A stretch of DNA of 64,000 nucleotides. Source: Mycobacterium sp. AZCC_0083 (GTDB lineage: Bacteria; Actinomycetota; Actinomycetes; Mycobacteriales; Mycobacteriaceae). The notes under the pieces are model-generated. The model had not been told where the DNA came from. It was given only the letters and a program-made list of their open reading frames with translations, and searched no databases. Of the stretch, positions 16,072-25,359 are shown one piece after another. A program made the translations under genes and the position numbers. Location of the stretch: assembly GCF_014202335.1 (NCBI RefSeq), contig NZ_JACHGP010000001.1, positions 47,804-111,803 on the forward strand, in the 5' to 3' direction. Position 1 is the stretch's first letter. Each line of letters begins with the position of its first letter.

Positions 16072-17478
16072 TCACGCCTGGGCTCGGGTGGCGCGGTAGG
16101 AGGCGAACGTGCCGAGCACCGCGAGCACGGCGAAGATCGCGAACAGCCACCGCGCCGCCGCCGCGTCGCCGTGGTCGTTCAGGTTGAACACCACGCCGGC
16201 CAACCCCGCACCGAAGGCGCCACAGATCAGCTGGACGGTGTTGATCGCCGCGGCAGCCGTGCCTCCCTCGGCGGGGTCGTCGACGCAGCCCATCGCCCAC
16301 GCCGACAGGTGGGGCCACGCCATCCCGATGCCAATTCCCGTGGTCGACAACGCCAACGCCCATACGGCGACTACGCCAATCGGTGCGTCCTCGATCTGAG
16401 AGAGCGCCGCCAAACCGAGCCCGCAGGCCATCACGACGGGCGCCACCACGACCATGGCGACGACCACCCGCTGCTTGGTCACCGATGCACTCGCGATCTC
16501 ACCCAGCGTCCACCCGACCGCCAGGGCCGCTCCGAGGAATCCCGCCGCCACCGGCACCAGGTGTGCCAGGCGCTGGCCGAACAGCGGCACGTACATGTCG
16601 GCCATCGTGGCGGCCATCAGCAACCCGAGGGTCACATAGATCCACTTCAGTGGTCCTGGCCGAAACGCGGTAGGCGGCAACACCGACGCCGACGTCCGGC
16701 GATCCACCACGAGGAAGGCCAGTACCAGGACGACGCCGGCGACCAGCAGGGCCACGGTGAAACCTAGATTGCGAAGGATGCCCGCCACGCTGATCGCCAG
16801 CGCCGCGGTGCCGAGCAGAAGCAATGACCAGACGGGGATTCGGCTTGGCGGTGGCGGCTCGGCGCCGGGCTGGCGTCCCGGCAGAGCGAACGGCACCAGG
16901 ATCGCCATGGCCACGGTCAGAATGGCGAGAGCACCGAATGCCCAACGCCACGAACCGAATTGGGAGAACAAGCCGCCCGCGGCGGGACCGACGATGGTGC
17001 CGACGCCCCACATCGCCGAGACGAGGGCCGACGCCTTCGTCCACAACGATTGCGGCAGAGCGGAGTTGATCACCGCATAGCCCAACCCGGCGAGGACACC
17101 GCCGCCCGCACCCTGCACGGTGCGGCCGACCAACAGCAACTCCATGTTCGGGGCGAACGTGGCCAGCACGCTGCCCGCTCCGAACACACCAAGGCTTGCG
17201 AGGTACGACCACCGCGGACCCAGCCGGGCGAGCGTCGCGCTCACCGTCGTGGCCGCGACCACAGAGGCGACCAGGTAAACCGTGGTCACCCAGGCGTAGA
17301 GCCGCTGGCCACCGATCTCGGCGACCGCACTCGGCAGCAGACTGATGGTGAGGAACTCGTTGGTGGCATACAGCGCGACGCCACCCGCCAGCACGGTGCA
17401 GGCACCCAGATACTTCGGGCCGAGGAGGTCCCGCCACCCCGCGATCGGCACCGCATCAGTCTGAGTCACGCGCATCAC
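16072..17478 (-). CDS. MFS drug-efflux transporter (Rv1634-like)
   Basis: 468-residue major facilitator of the 14-helix drug:H+ antiporter type. The loop between helices 2 and 3 has the GPRWSYLASL-type motif A region, and GRTVQGAGGGVLAGLGYAVI is the conserved motif B/C zone. It sits next to uvrB as does Rv1634 in M. tuberculosis, reported to export fluoroquinolones; the substrate here is not shown. The start is GTG 17478 or the adjacent ATG 17475. It lies 45 nt upstream of the uvrB stop on the same strand but probably has its own promoter. Confidence 0.88.
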   Translation of the reverse strand: MMRVTQTDAVPIAGWRDLLGPKYLGACTVLAGGVALYATNEFLTISLLPSAVAEIGGQRLYAWVTTVYLVASVVAATTVSATLARLGPRWSYLASLGVFGAGSVLATFAPNMELLLVGRTVQGAGGGVLAGLGYAVINSALPQSLWTKASALVSAMWGVGTIVGPAAGGLFSQFGSWRWAFGALAILTVAMAILVPFALPGRQPGAEPPPPSRIPVWSLLLLGTAALAISVAGILRNLGFTVALLVAGVVLVLAFLVVDRRTSASVLPPTAFRPGPLKWIYVTLGLLMAATMADMYVPLFGQRLAHLVPVAAGFLGAALAVGWTLGEIASASVTKQRVVVAMVVVAPVVMACGLGLAALSQIEDAPIGVVAVWALALSTTGIGIGMAWPHLSAWAMGCVDDPAEGGTAAAAINTVQLICGAFGAGLAGVVFNLNDHGDAAAARWLFAIFAVLAVLGTFASYRATRAQA

Positions 17479-17523
17479 CGTATGAGCTCAACGGCGGTTG
17501 AGGTCAAGTTCGGCCCACTCGAA

Positions 17524-19686
17524 CTACTTGAGCCCTGCGGCATCCATGCCGCGGAGTTCCTTCTTGAGGTCGGCGATCTCGTCGCGGAATCGGGCCGCCA
17601 GCTCGAACTGCAAGTCCCGCGCCGCCGTCATCATCTGTGCGGTCAGGTCCTTGATCAGGTCGGCAAGCTCGGCGCGCGGCATGCTCTTGGTGTCGCGGCC
17701 CTCGAACACCCCGCCGCTGATCGCCCGGCCCGGCTCCCCCTGCGCGCGCCTGCCCCGCGAGGCGTTGCGACCCGAACCGCCGACCTCGATGGTCGCCTCG
17801 GTGTCGTCGGCCTCGCTGTAAACCTTGTCGAGGATGTCGGCGATCTTCTTCCGCAGCGGCTGCGGATCGACGCCGTGCGCCTCGTTGTAGGCCACCTGCT
17901 TGGCTCGACGACGGTCGGTCTCGTCGATGGCTTGACGCATCGAGTCGGTCATCCGGTCGGCGTACATGTGCACCTCGCCGGACACGTTGCGTGCCGCACG
18001 GCCGATGGTCTGGATCAGGCTGCGAGACGATCGCAGGAAGCCCTCCTTGTCGGCGTCGAGAATCGACACCAGCGACACCTCGGGCAGGTCGAGACCCTCG
18101 CGCAACAGGTTGATGCCGACCAGCACGTCGTACTCACCCAGCCGCAGCTGCCGCAGCAGCTCGACCCGGCGCAACGTGTCGACCTCTGAGTGCAGGTAGC
18201 GCACCCGGATGCCCGTCTCCAGCAGGTAGTCGGTGAGGTCCTCGGCCATCTTCTTGGTCAGGGTGGTCACCAGAACGCGCTCGTCGACCTCCGTGCGCTT
18301 GCGGATCTCCCCGATCAGGTCGTCGATCTGGCCCTTGGTGGGCTTGACCACCACCTTCGGATCGACCAGCCCGGTCGGCCGGATCACCTGTTCGACGAAC
18401 TCACCGCTGGCCTGACTCAGCTCGAAGGAGCCGGGCGTGGCGGACAGATAGACGGTCTGACCGATTCGGTCGGCGAACTCCTCCCAGGTCAGCGGCCGGT
18501 TGTCGACGGCAGACGGCAGTCGGAACCCGAAGTCCACCAGATTGCGCTTACGCGACATGTCGCCCTCGTACATGCCGCCGATCTGCGGCACCGTCACGTG
18601 CGACTCGTCGATGACGAGCAGGAAGTCCTCGGGGAAGTAGTCCAGCAGCGTGGCGGGGGCCGTCCCAGCCGCTCTGCCGTCGATGTGCCGCGAGTAGTTC
18701 TCGATCCCGGAGCAGAACCCGACCTGCTTCATCATCTCGACGTCGTAATTGGTGCGCATCCGCAGACGCTGCGCCTCCAGCAGCTTTCCCTGCCCCTCGA
18801 GCTCGGCCAGTCGATCCTCCAGCTCCTGCTCGATCGACGAGATCGCGTGCGCCATACGCTCGGGACCGGCCACGTAGTGCGTGGCGGGGAAGACCCGCAA
18901 CGAGTCGACCTTGCGCACCACGTCACCGGTCAGCGGATGCATGTAGTACAGCGCCTCGATCTCATCGCCGAAGTACTCGATGCGCACCGCGAGCTCCTCG
19001 TAGGACGGGATGATCTCGACCGTGTCACCACGCACCCGGAACGAACCCCTGGTGAACGCCATGTCGTTGCGGTTGTACTGCACGTCGACCAGCAGCCTCA
19101 GCAGCCCGTCTCGCGGCACCTCGTCGCCGACCTTGAGCTCAACCGACCGGTCCAGGTAGGACTGCGGCGTGCCGAGGCCGTAGATGCAGGACACCGACGC
19201 CACCACGACGACGTCGCGCCGCGACAGCAGACTCGACGTCGCGGAGTGCCGCAGCCGCTCCACGTCGTCGTTGATCGAGCTGTCCTTCTCGATGTAGGTG
19301 TCCGTCTGCGCGATGTACGCCTCGGGTTGGTAGTAGTCGTAGTAGGACACGAAGTATTCAACGGCGTTGTTGGGCAACATCTCCCGCAGCTCGTTGGCCA
19401 ACTGCGCGGCGAGCGTCTTGTTGGGCGCCATGACCAGGGTGGGCCGCTGCAGACGTTCGATCAGCCATGCCGTGGTGGCCGACTTGCCAGTGCCGGTGGC
19501 ACCGAGGAGTACGACGTCGCGCTCCCCCGCGGCAATGCGACGTTCCAGTTCCTCGATGGCAGCCGGCTGATCGCCGGCGGGCTGATGCGGGCTGACCACC
19601 TCGAACTCGCCGCCAACGCGCACGATGTCGTCGACGGCGCGGTACTCCGAGTGCGCCAGGACGGGGTATTCGGTAGCGAACGCCAT
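17524..19686 (-). CDS. uvrB: Excinuclease ABC subunit B
   Basis: DNA-damage verifying helicase of nucleotide-excision repair, which receives DNA from UvrA and recruits UvrC. 720 residues. Walker A GATGTGKS at 62-69, the beta-hairpin [10 protein letters not shown] that threads DNA, Walker B VIDESH, helicase motifs QTIGRAARN near the C-terminal third, and a C-terminal UVR helix pair ([28 protein letters not shown] region) that contacts UvrC. All key parts are present. Start ATG 19686 lies 6 nt downstream of a TAGGCT -10 box, so the mRNA is probably leaderless, and the promoter carries a near-consensus PafBC element. Confidence 0.98.
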   Translation of the reverse strand: MAFATEYPVLAHSEYRAVDDIVRVGGEFEVVSPHQPAGDQPAAIEELERRIAAGERDVVLLGATGTGKSATTAWLIERLQRPTLVMAPNKTLAAQLANELREMLPNNAVEYFVSYYDYYQPEAYIAQTDTYIEKDSSINDDVERLRHSATSSLLSRRDVVVVASVSCIYGLGTPQSYLDRSVELKVGDEVPRDGLLRLLVDVQYNRNDMAFTRGSFRVRGDTVEIIPSYEELAVRIEYFGDEIEALYYMHPLTGDVVRKVDSLRVFPATHYVAGPERMAHAISSIEQELEDRLAELEGQGKLLEAQRLRMRTNYDVEMMKQVGFCSGIENYSRHIDGRAAGTAPATLLDYFPEDFLLVIDESHVTVPQIGGMYEGDMSRKRNLVDFGFRLPSAVDNRPLTWEEFADRIGQTVYLSATPGSFELSQASGEFVEQVIRPTGLVDPKVVVKPTKGQIDDLIGEIRKRTEVDERVLVTTLTKKMAEDLTDYLLETGIRVRYLHSEVDTLRRVELLRQLRLGEYDVLVGINLLREGLDLPEVSLVSILDADKEGFLRSSRSLIQTIGRAARNVSGEVHMYADRMTDSMRQAIDETDRRRAKQVAYNEAHGVDPQPLRKKIADILDKVYSEADDTEATIEVGGSGRNASRGRRAQGEPGRAISGGVFEGRDTKSMPRAELADLIKDLTAQMMTAARDLQFELAARFRDEIADLKKELRGMDAAGLK

Positions 19687-19692
19687 GATCCC

Positions 19693-19715
19693 AGCCTAGA
19701 ACGACCCACCGACAT
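19693..19715 (-). promoter_or_regulatory. PafBC-type DNA-damage promoter of uvrB
   Basis: On the minus strand: ATGTCGGTG, 8 nt, TAGGCT. This matches RecA-NDp TTGTCRGTG-N8-TANNNT except for the first base. The -10 element (19693-19698) is 6 nt from the uvrB ATG, so transcription should begin at or next to the start codon. Confidence 0.75.
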
Positions 19716-19771
19716 CAGCGATTCCCCGAGTCGCTCCGCTCCTGCCCGCCGTCCAACGATTCCCCGAGACC

Positions 19772-19777
19772 TATGCT
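19772..19777 (+). promoter_or_regulatory. TANNNT -10 box upstream of the DUF402 gene
   Basis: TATGCT ends 6 nt before an in-frame ATC codon at 19784. Transcription from this box would begin about 66 nt before the first canonical in-frame start (GTG 19850), within what looks like coding sequence. Confidence 0.5.
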
Positions 19778-19849
19778 GGCCACATCCACCCGCCCAAGCG
19801 AGAGAAGTTCGATCTCACCGCCCGCACCAACACCGACCCCAAGGGGATC

Positions 19850-20290
19850 GTGCGGGCGGTGGACGTCTACACCGTCGAGCCGTGGGGCCTGTACATGGCA
19901 AGGCCAACCCCGGGCCGCCCCCAGTTCCACTACCTCGAGTCGTGGCTTCTGCCGTCGATTGGCTTGCGGGCCAGCGTGTTTCACTTCAACGAAGGCCACG
20001 AACCGACTCAGGACGTCTACCTCGACGTCGGCAGTTATTCACCGGGGCCGACCGCCTGGCACGCCGAGGACCACTACCTGGACCTGCGCGTGCACACTGG
20101 CCGGAGTGTCGAACTGACCGACGTCGACGAACTGCTGACGGCAGTGCAGCACGGTCTGCTCACGCAGGACACCGCCGAACGGGCCATCATCACGGCGACC
20201 AGCGCGATCGAGGGCCTGGCCCGCCACGATTACGACCTGGGAAAGTGGCTAGCCGACCTCCATATGGTTCTGACCTGGCGAGGAGCGTAA
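19850..20290 (+). CDS. DUF402 family protein (Rv1632c-like)
   Basis: 146 residues from GTG; DUF402-type beta-barrel family, whose better-known relatives include nucleoside di/triphosphate hydrolases, but function here is unknown. Blocks VEPWGLYMARP, FHYLESWLLPS, YLDVGSYSPG and DHYLDLRV are visible, and acidic residues (TDVDELL) follow. The reading frame upstream to 19784 encodes HPPKREKFDLTARTNTDPKGI, which looks like genuine family sequence, so the true start is probably upstream, at a non-canonical codon (see findings). Stop codon overlaps the next start by one base (TAATG), so the two genes are translationally coupled. Position matches Rv1632c. Confidence 0.8.
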   Translation: MRAVDVYTVEPWGLYMARPTPGRPQFHYLESWLLPSIGLRASVFHFNEGHEPTQDVYLDVGSYSPGPTAWHAEDHYLDLRVHTGRSVELTDVDELLTAVQHGLLTQDTAERAIITATSAIEGLARHDYDLGKWLADLHMVLTWRGA

Positions 20291-20895
20291 TGTCTGCTGT
20301 CATGAGCTCCACCAAGGCCGGGTGGATTGCGGCCGCAGCAGCCGCAATCTTGCTGTCCGGCGCACAGTTCAACCCGGGCGTTGCGCAGGCCGATCCCGGG
20401 GTCCCGCCGGGACCCGACGCCACCGAGCAGTCGTCCGATGCCCCTGCCCCGGGGACCGAAGGGCAAGTCCCGGATCTCGGGCCAGGGCCGTACAACGTGG
20501 TCTACCGGGCCCGTGTCGACGGTGTCTCGCGCGGTGCGACCGTGAACTACGCGTTCGCCGATGACCAGGTGAACACCGCGAACCCGACGATGGTACCCGG
20601 CCGGGTGTTCGAGGCGACGGGCGTGGTGTCCGCGGCGCAGAAGGCGGGCATGCAGGTGTCCATCCAGTGGCCGTACTCGGCCAGTCTGCACTGCGAGATC
20701 CTGGTCAACGATCAGATCATCGCGCAGGCCGACCAGTTCGTCGCACCGCGCCTGACGCCACAGCGCAACGACCCGGGGTACGGCGTCCTCAGCTGCGGGA
20801 CCGTGACCAACTTCCCGACCGGAAACACGGCCCCGATCGACGAACCGGCACCGGTGGACGCTCCGCCGCCTGCCGCCCCACCGCCCGCGACCTAG
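20290..20895 (+). CDS. Exported MmpS-like domain protein
   Basis: 201 residues. A signal peptide (hydrophobic run IAAAAAAILLSGAQ, cleavage probably after AQADP near residue 35), a Pro/Asp-rich spacer, then a domain with YNVVYRARVDG...VNYAF...VSIQWPYSASLHCEILVNDQIIAQ and a second Cys (VLSCGTV). The strand pattern resembles the periplasmic domain of MmpS proteins, accessory factors of MmpL lipid exporters, but no MmpL gene is near. Ends with a proline-rich tail. Start ATG 20290 overlaps the DUF402 stop and uses its AGGAG. It converges with coaE, the genes overlapping by 4 nt. Confidence 0.72.
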   Translation: MSAVMSSTKAGWIAAAAAAILLSGAQFNPGVAQADPGVPPGPDATEQSSDAPAPGTEGQVPDLGPGPYNVVYRARVDGVSRGATVNYAFADDQVNTANPTMVPGRVFEATGVVSAAQKAGMQVSIQWPYSASLHCEILVNDQIIAQADQFVAPRLTPQRNDPGYGVLSCGTVTNFPTGNTAPIDEPAPVDAPPPAAPPPAT

Positions 20896-22070
20896 GCCCG
20901 CCACTCGGTGGCGTCAGCCCACACCCAGGCGCGGTGATAGGCGTCGACGAACCACGGCTCCTTGGCCTCGGCGTAGTCGCCCATGGTCCGGTGACCGGCG
21001 GCGGCCACCTCGCGCTTCAGGGCCAGGTACTCGTCGCGCACGCGGGGCTCGGCCACCAGCCAGTCACGGAACAGCAGCGCGAACTGTTGATTCGGCCAGC
21101 CGTCGACCCGAACGTGCACATTCGTCGGTCGTCCTGGATCGGCTGATGCGTGAAAGCGCTTGTGCCACAGCGCCGGATCCGGGGTATGCGGGCTGTCGCC
21201 GGTGATGGCGTCGATCCGCGGATAGCCCGCCGCCAGCAGGCTGTCGACGAGTTCGTCGGCCACCGCGAGCGACGGCACGGTGACCTGTACGTCGATGACG
21301 TCCTTGGCGTCAAGGCCGGGCACCGCCGTCGACCCGATGTGGTCGATGCGCATCGCCCGATGTCCACACGCGGTGTTGAGGCGTGCCACGATGCGGCGTG
21401 CCTGGTCCGGCCACGTCGGATCGGACGGCACCAGCTGCAGCGTCACCCGCGCCGGTTCGCGGGCGGCGACGTTCTGCGCGAACGGCACGATCCGCTCTTG
21501 CCACAGCGTGCGGGCACGTTCGGCCAAGTCCTCCGCGGTGCCGGAGTTGTCCAGCCAGACGTCGGCCACCGCGCGGCGCTGCTCCTCGGTCGCCTGGGCG
21601 GCGATCCGATGGCGGGCATCGGGCTCGGGCATGCCCCGCTGCTCGACGAGACGCGTCACCCGGGTCTCCACGTCCGCATCGACGATCACGACCAGCGGAA
21701 ACATCGGTGCCATCTGCGATTCCACCAGAAGCGGGATGTCCTCGATGATCACCGCGTCGTCGGGCGCCGCTTCGATGAGCTCGGCGCGCCGCTTGCCCAC
21801 CAACGGGTGGACGATGCCGTTCAGCGTCGCGCGCTTTTCGTCGTCGGGGAACGCAATGGCCGCAAGGGCGGGCCGGTTGAGCGCCCCGTCGGGCAGCAGA
21901 ATCTCCGCACCGAACGCCTCGACGAGCTTGGTCAGCCCTTCCGTGCCGGGCTGGACCACCTCCCTGGCGATGACGTCCCCATCGACGACGATGCCGCCGC
22001 ATTTGGAGAACTCCGTGGACACCGTGGACTTGCCGGCGCCTATACCGCCGCTCAATCCGATTCTCAGCAT
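20892..22070 (-). CDS. coaE: Dephospho-CoA kinase fused to a GrpB (UPF0157) domain
   Basis: Last step of coenzyme A synthesis: phosphorylates dephospho-CoA at the ribose 3'-OH. Residues 1 to about 205 form the kinase, with P-loop GGIGAGKST (8-16), the acidic VDGDVIARE and the lid-region segments RRAVADVWLDNSG. Residues from about 215 form a GrpB/UPF0157 nucleotidyltransferase-like domain, IDHIGSTAVPGLDAKDVIDVQV being its signature. Actinobacterial CoaE commonly has this fusion; the added domain's role is unclear. 392 residues, close to the roughly 407 of M. tuberculosis. It lies 82 nt downstream of rpsA, across a strong terminator. Confidence 0.95.
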   Translation of the reverse strand: MLRIGLSGGIGAGKSTVSTEFSKCGGIVVDGDVIAREVVQPGTEGLTKLVEAFGAEILLPDGALNRPALAAIAFPDDEKRATLNGIVHPLVGKRRAELIEAAPDDAVIIEDIPLLVESQMAPMFPLVVIVDADVETRVTRLVEQRGMPEPDARHRIAAQATEEQRRAVADVWLDNSGTAEDLAERARTLWQERIVPFAQNVAAREPARVTLQLVPSDPTWPDQARRIVARLNTACGHRAMRIDHIGSTAVPGLDAKDVIDVQVTVPSLAVADELVDSLLAAGYPRIDAITGDSPHTPDPALWHKRFHASADPGRPTNVHVRVDGWPNQQFALLFRDWLVAEPRVRDEYLALKREVAAAGHRTMGDYAEAKEPWFVDAYHRAWVWADATEWRA

Positions 22071-22094
22071 GGTTTGCCCGTCTCAGAGAAGAGC

Positions 22095-22128
22095 GAAGCC
22101 ACGCAGCAAAATTCTGCTGCGTGGCTTC
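22095..22128 (-). terminator. Intrinsic-type hairpin after rpsA
   Basis: Perfect 14-bp stem: GAAGCCACGCAGCA at 22095-22108 and its complement at 22115-22128, with a 6-nt loop. It sits between the rpsA stop (22153) and the coaE start (22070), so it would terminate or attenuate rpsA transcription and set lower coaE expression. Confidence 0.85.
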
Positions 22129-22152
22129 ATCACTCGGCGAATGAGTGGTCTC

Positions 22153-23610
22153 TTAGGCGCTACCGGCCAGCTTCTCCCGGAGTGCGGCCAGCTGGGCATC
22201 GCTCGCAAGCGTGCCGCCGCCGGAATCACCCGAGCTGGACGAGGAGGACGACGACGAGCCGTTGGCGGTCGCAGGCCTGCTGGCTGCCTCCGCATCGGCC
22301 GCGGCGAACTTCTCCATCTGGGCGGTGTGCATCTTGTGACGACGCTCGGCCTCGGCGTACCGGGCCTCCCACTCGTCACGCTGCTTCTCGAAGCCTTCCA
22401 ACCATTCGTTGGTGTCGGCGTCGAAGCCCTCGGGGAAGATGTAGTTGCCCGCCTCGTCGTAGCTGTCGGCCATGCCGTACTTCGACGGGTCGAACTCCTC
22501 GGTGTAGTCCTCGTTGGCCTGCTTGAGGCTCAGCGAGATCCGGCGACGCTCCAGGTCGATGTCGATGACCTTGACCATCGCGTCGTCGCCGACCTGGACC
22601 ACCTGGTCCGGGACCTCGACGTGGCGCTCGGACAGCTCCGAGATGTGCACCAGGCCCTCGATGCCCTCCTCGACGCGGACGAACGCACCGAACGGAACCA
22701 GCTTGGTGACCTTGCCTGGCACGATCTGGCCGATGGCGTGGGTGCGGGCGAAGTGGCGCCACGGGTCTTCCTGAGTCGCCTTGAGCGACAACGAAACCCG
22801 CTCGCGGTCCATGTCGACGTCGAGCACCTCGACGGTGACCTCGTCGCCAACGGTGACGACCTCGGACGGATGGTCGATGTGCTTCCAGGACAGCTCGGAG
22901 ACGTGCACCAGGCCGTCGACGCCGCCAAGGTCGACGAACGCGCCGAAGTTGACGATCGAGGAGACGACACCCTTGCGGATGGCACCCTTCTGCAGCTGGT
23001 TGAGGAACTCGCTGCGCACCTCGGACTGAGTCTGCTCCAGCCACGCGCGGCGCGAGAGCACCACGTTGTTGCGGTTCTTGTCGAGCTCGATGATCTTGGC
23101 CTCGATCTCCTTGCCGATGTACGGCTGAAGATCGCGGACCCGGCGCATCTCCACCAGCGACGCGGGCAGGAAGCCGCGCAGACCGATGTCGAGGATCAGG
23201 CCGCCCTTGACGACCTCGATGACGGTGCCCTTGACGGCCTCGTCCTTCTCCTTGAGCTCCTCGATCGTGCCCCAGGCGCGCTCGTACTGCGCACGCTTCT
23301 TGGACAGGATCAGACGGCCTTCTTTGTCCTCCTTGGTGAGGACCAACGCTTCGACCTCGTCGCCGACGGACACAACCTCACTGGGGTCGACGTCATGCTT
23401 GATCGAAAGTTCGCGGGAAGGAATGACGCCTTCGGTCTTGTAACCGATGTCGAGCAAGACTTCGTCACGGTCAACCTTGACGATGGTGCCTTCAACGATG
23501 TCGCCATCGTTGAAGTACTTGATGGTCTTGTCGATGGCGGCCATGAAATCCTCGGCCGAGCCAATGTCGTTGATGGCTACTTGCGGCGAGGTGATGGAGG
23601 GACTTGGCAT
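22153..23610 (-). CDS. rpsA: Small ribosomal subunit protein bS1
   Basis: Ribosomal protein S1, which binds mRNA leaders. 485 residues with four S1 OB-fold repeats starting near residues 34 (GDIVEGTIVKV), 121 (AVKGTVIEVV), 207 (KGVVSSIVNFGAF) and 292 (PGKVTKLVPFGAF). The last two are the best conserved. A charged linker and a Ser-rich low-complexity stretch (SSSSSSSSSGDSGGG) precede the C-terminal peptide TLASDAQLAALREKLAGSA, conserved in actinobacteria; the earlier proposal that this tail binds pyrazinoic acid has been contested. Start ATG 23610. A hairpin terminator follows. Divergent from the PrsW gene. Confidence 0.97.
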   Translation of the reverse strand: MPSPSITSPQVAINDIGSAEDFMAAIDKTIKYFNDGDIVEGTIVKVDRDEVLLDIGYKTEGVIPSRELSIKHDVDPSEVVSVGDEVEALVLTKEDKEGRLILSKKRAQYERAWGTIEELKEKDEAVKGTVIEVVKGGLILDIGLRGFLPASLVEMRRVRDLQPYIGKEIEAKIIELDKNRNNVVLSRRAWLEQTQSEVRSEFLNQLQKGAIRKGVVSSIVNFGAFVDLGGVDGLVHVSELSWKHIDHPSEVVTVGDEVTVEVLDVDMDRERVSLSLKATQEDPWRHFARTHAIGQIVPGKVTKLVPFGAFVRVEEGIEGLVHISELSERHVEVPDQVVQVGDDAMVKVIDIDLERRRISLSLKQANEDYTEEFDPSKYGMADSYDEAGNYIFPEGFDADTNEWLEGFEKQRDEWEARYAEAERRHKMHTAQMEKFAAADAEAASRPATANGSSSSSSSSSGDSGGGTLASDAQLAALREKLAGSA

Positions 23611-23767
23611 GTTGTTGGGTTGCTCCGGACAGGTTCAATCGTAGGGACAGGTGGTATTTGCGTGACTCGCGTTCAAGCACGTACGAGCACCTGGTCAGCC
23701 TACTCGACTGTGCACACGCTGGACAAACCCGGGTCAGGTTCGGCCGCCGGGACGAAACGACCATCGC

Positions 23768-23773
23768 TACCCT
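23768..23773 (+). promoter_or_regulatory. TANNNT -10 box of leaderless PrsW-family gene
   Basis: TACCCT lies 6 nt upstream of GTG 23780, the leaderless spacing. It supports GTG 23780 over the adjacent TTG at 23777. Confidence 0.6.
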
Positions 23774-23779
23774 ACGTTG

Positions 23780-24925
23780 GTGTCCTACCCCGCCACACCG
23801 CCTCGGCAGCGCCCGTTCATTCCGCCGCTGCCGAGGCGGATCCGCAAAGTCGGAGCGCCGCTCGGGGTGATCATCGCGCTCGGAACCGTCGTCGGGCTCA
23901 TCGTGATCCTCGTCACCGCGGTCAATCCCGTCGGCACGACGATCGCGTTCACCCTGGCAACCCTGGCTTTGGCGATCGTTCTGCTGGCCTACCTGTGGCT
24001 GGATCGATGGGAGCCGGAGCCCCCGCGGCTGCTGCTGTTCTCATTCCTCTGGGGCGCGTCGGTGGCCGTCGTGCTGTCGGTGGCCTTGGAAGTCGCCCTC
24101 GAGCCGCTGTTCGGCACCGACGGAACCATCGCGTTGGGGGCGCCGCTGATCGAGGAGGCCGCCAAGGGCCTGTTCCTGCTGCTCATGATGACGGGCAGGC
24201 GCCGAAACGAACTCAATACGCTGACCGACTGCCTGGTCTACGCGGGCATCACGGCGGCGGGCTTCGCCTGGCTGGAGAACATCTTCTACATCTCCGACAG
24301 CGGAACGCTCGCGGAGTCGCTGGGCACGGCGGCGCTGAGGCTGGTGATGGGGCCATTCGCGCATCCGCTGTTCACCACGATGACCGGCATCGGGGTGTAC
24401 TTCGCACTGCAGCAGCGCAGCGCCGTCGCCAAGGCCGGCTGCATCCTGCTCGGCTATGCGGGCGCGGTGCTGATGCATGCGCTGTGGAACGGCTCGTCGC
24501 TGATGAGCATCGAGGCCTACTTCCTGGTCTATCTGCTCTGGATGGTGCCGGTGTTCGGCCTGGCGATCGTTCTCGCCGTGCACAGTCGCCGCCGCGAACA
24601 GCGCATCGTCGCCGAGAAACTGCCAGGCATGGTGGCGGCAAGCCTCGTCACCGCGAACGAGGCGACCTGGCTCGGCTCGTTGCGCAACCGGAAGTCGGCG
24701 ATCCGCGAGGCAAGCCGGGTCGGGGGAAAGTCCCAGGCCAAGGCCGTCAAGAACTTCGCCGCCCAGGTGGTCGAGCTGGCATACGTGCGGGACCGAATCG
24801 ACCGTGGCTTCGGTGACCAGCGGGTCTTCGCGCTGCAGAACGAGGAGGCGTACTGGGTGCACATGGCACGCGCGGCCGCGCCGACGTTGCAGTCGCTGGC
24901 CGGGTACCGCGCACCAGGGAGCTAG
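23780..24925 (+). CDS. PrsW-family glutamic-type intramembrane protease
   Basis: 381 residues with about eight transmembrane helices and a cytosolic C-terminal domain of about 110 residues. PrsW hallmarks are present: the EExxK catalytic motif (APLIEEAAKGL), ENIFY on the next helix, and the two histidines HPLFT and HALWNG. PrsW of Bacillus cleaves an anti-sigma factor; the target here is unknown and no anti-sigma gene is nearby. The Arg/Lys-rich tail (NRKSAIREASRVGGKSQAKAVKNFA) is typical of actinobacterial members. Divergent from rpsA and convergent with the small membrane protein gene, with a 4-nt overlap of the stop codons. Confidence 0.85.
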   Translation: MSYPATPPRQRPFIPPLPRRIRKVGAPLGVIIALGTVVGLIVILVTAVNPVGTTIAFTLATLALAIVLLAYLWLDRWEPEPPRLLLFSFLWGASVAVVLSVALEVALEPLFGTDGTIALGAPLIEEAAKGLFLLLMMTGRRRNELNTLTDCLVYAGITAAGFAWLENIFYISDSGTLAESLGTAALRLVMGPFAHPLFTTMTGIGVYFALQQRSAVAKAGCILLGYAGAVLMHALWNGSSLMSIEAYFLVYLLWMVPVFGLAIVLAVHSRRREQRIVAEKLPGMVAASLVTANEATWLGSLRNRKSAIREASRVGGKSQAKAVKNFAAQVVELAYVRDRIDRGFGDQRVFALQNEEAYWVHMARAAAPTLQSLAGYRAPGS

Positions 24926-25359
24926 TGGGCGGCCCGCAGGAACGGGGCCTTCCACAACAGCGCGAAGGTTTCCAGCAGCACCAGCGGAAGGTGAACCGTC
25001 AAGCCAACGATGTACGCCATTCGCTGGCTGCCGGTCGAAACGAAGACGTCATTGGCAACGACGATGATCAGCAACGGCGCGAGATGGGCGACGAGCAGCG
25101 CGCCGTTCCATAGTCGGCTCGGCCAGCGCGTCGCACCGATTAGGCACACCAACGCCAACAGAAACATGAGGAAGTACGCCTGAAAAAGGCCTACGTAGCC
25201 GTAGGGCTGACTGTGCAGCACATCCAGCGGGCCGCGGCCCTTCCAGCCCAGCGTGGACGCCACCGTGGATGCGATCGTGATCACGAATAGGCAGGTCGCG
25301 TGGAAGCGAGTCACGACGATGCGCAGGCGCGCACCCGGATCCGTGGTGATTGATGTCAT
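24922..25359 (-). CDS. Small four-helix membrane protein, co-operonic with TetR
   Basis: 145 residues with about four hydrophobic helices (ATCLFVITIASTVAST, FQAYFLMFLLALVCLI, GALLVAHLAPLLIIVVA and the C-terminal VGLTVHLPLVLLETFALL). I do not recognise a named family. The ATG overlaps the stop of the upstream TetR gene (ATGA), so it is translated from the same mRNA and is the most probable target of that repressor. A small efflux-associated or stress membrane protein is possible but only by analogy. Confidence 0.7.
   Translation of the reverse strand: MTSITTDPGARLRIVVTRFHATCLFVITIASTVASTLGWKGRGPLDVLHSQPYGYVGLFQAYFLMFLLALVCLIGATRWPSRLWNGALLVAHLAPLLIIVVANDVFVSTGSQRMAYIVGLTVHLPLVLLETFALLWKAPFLRAAH

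Noticed and set aside
22236..22290. The serine-codon run near the 3' end of rpsA as a frameshift or sequencing fault
   Set aside because: The frame continues into the conserved C-terminal peptide, so the Ser-rich linker is genuine.
21280..24816. An 1178-codon plus-strand frame opposite coaE and rpsA and out of frame with the PrsW gene
   Set aside because: Three recognised genes occupy this span in other frames; length alone reflects the low stop frequency at high GC.
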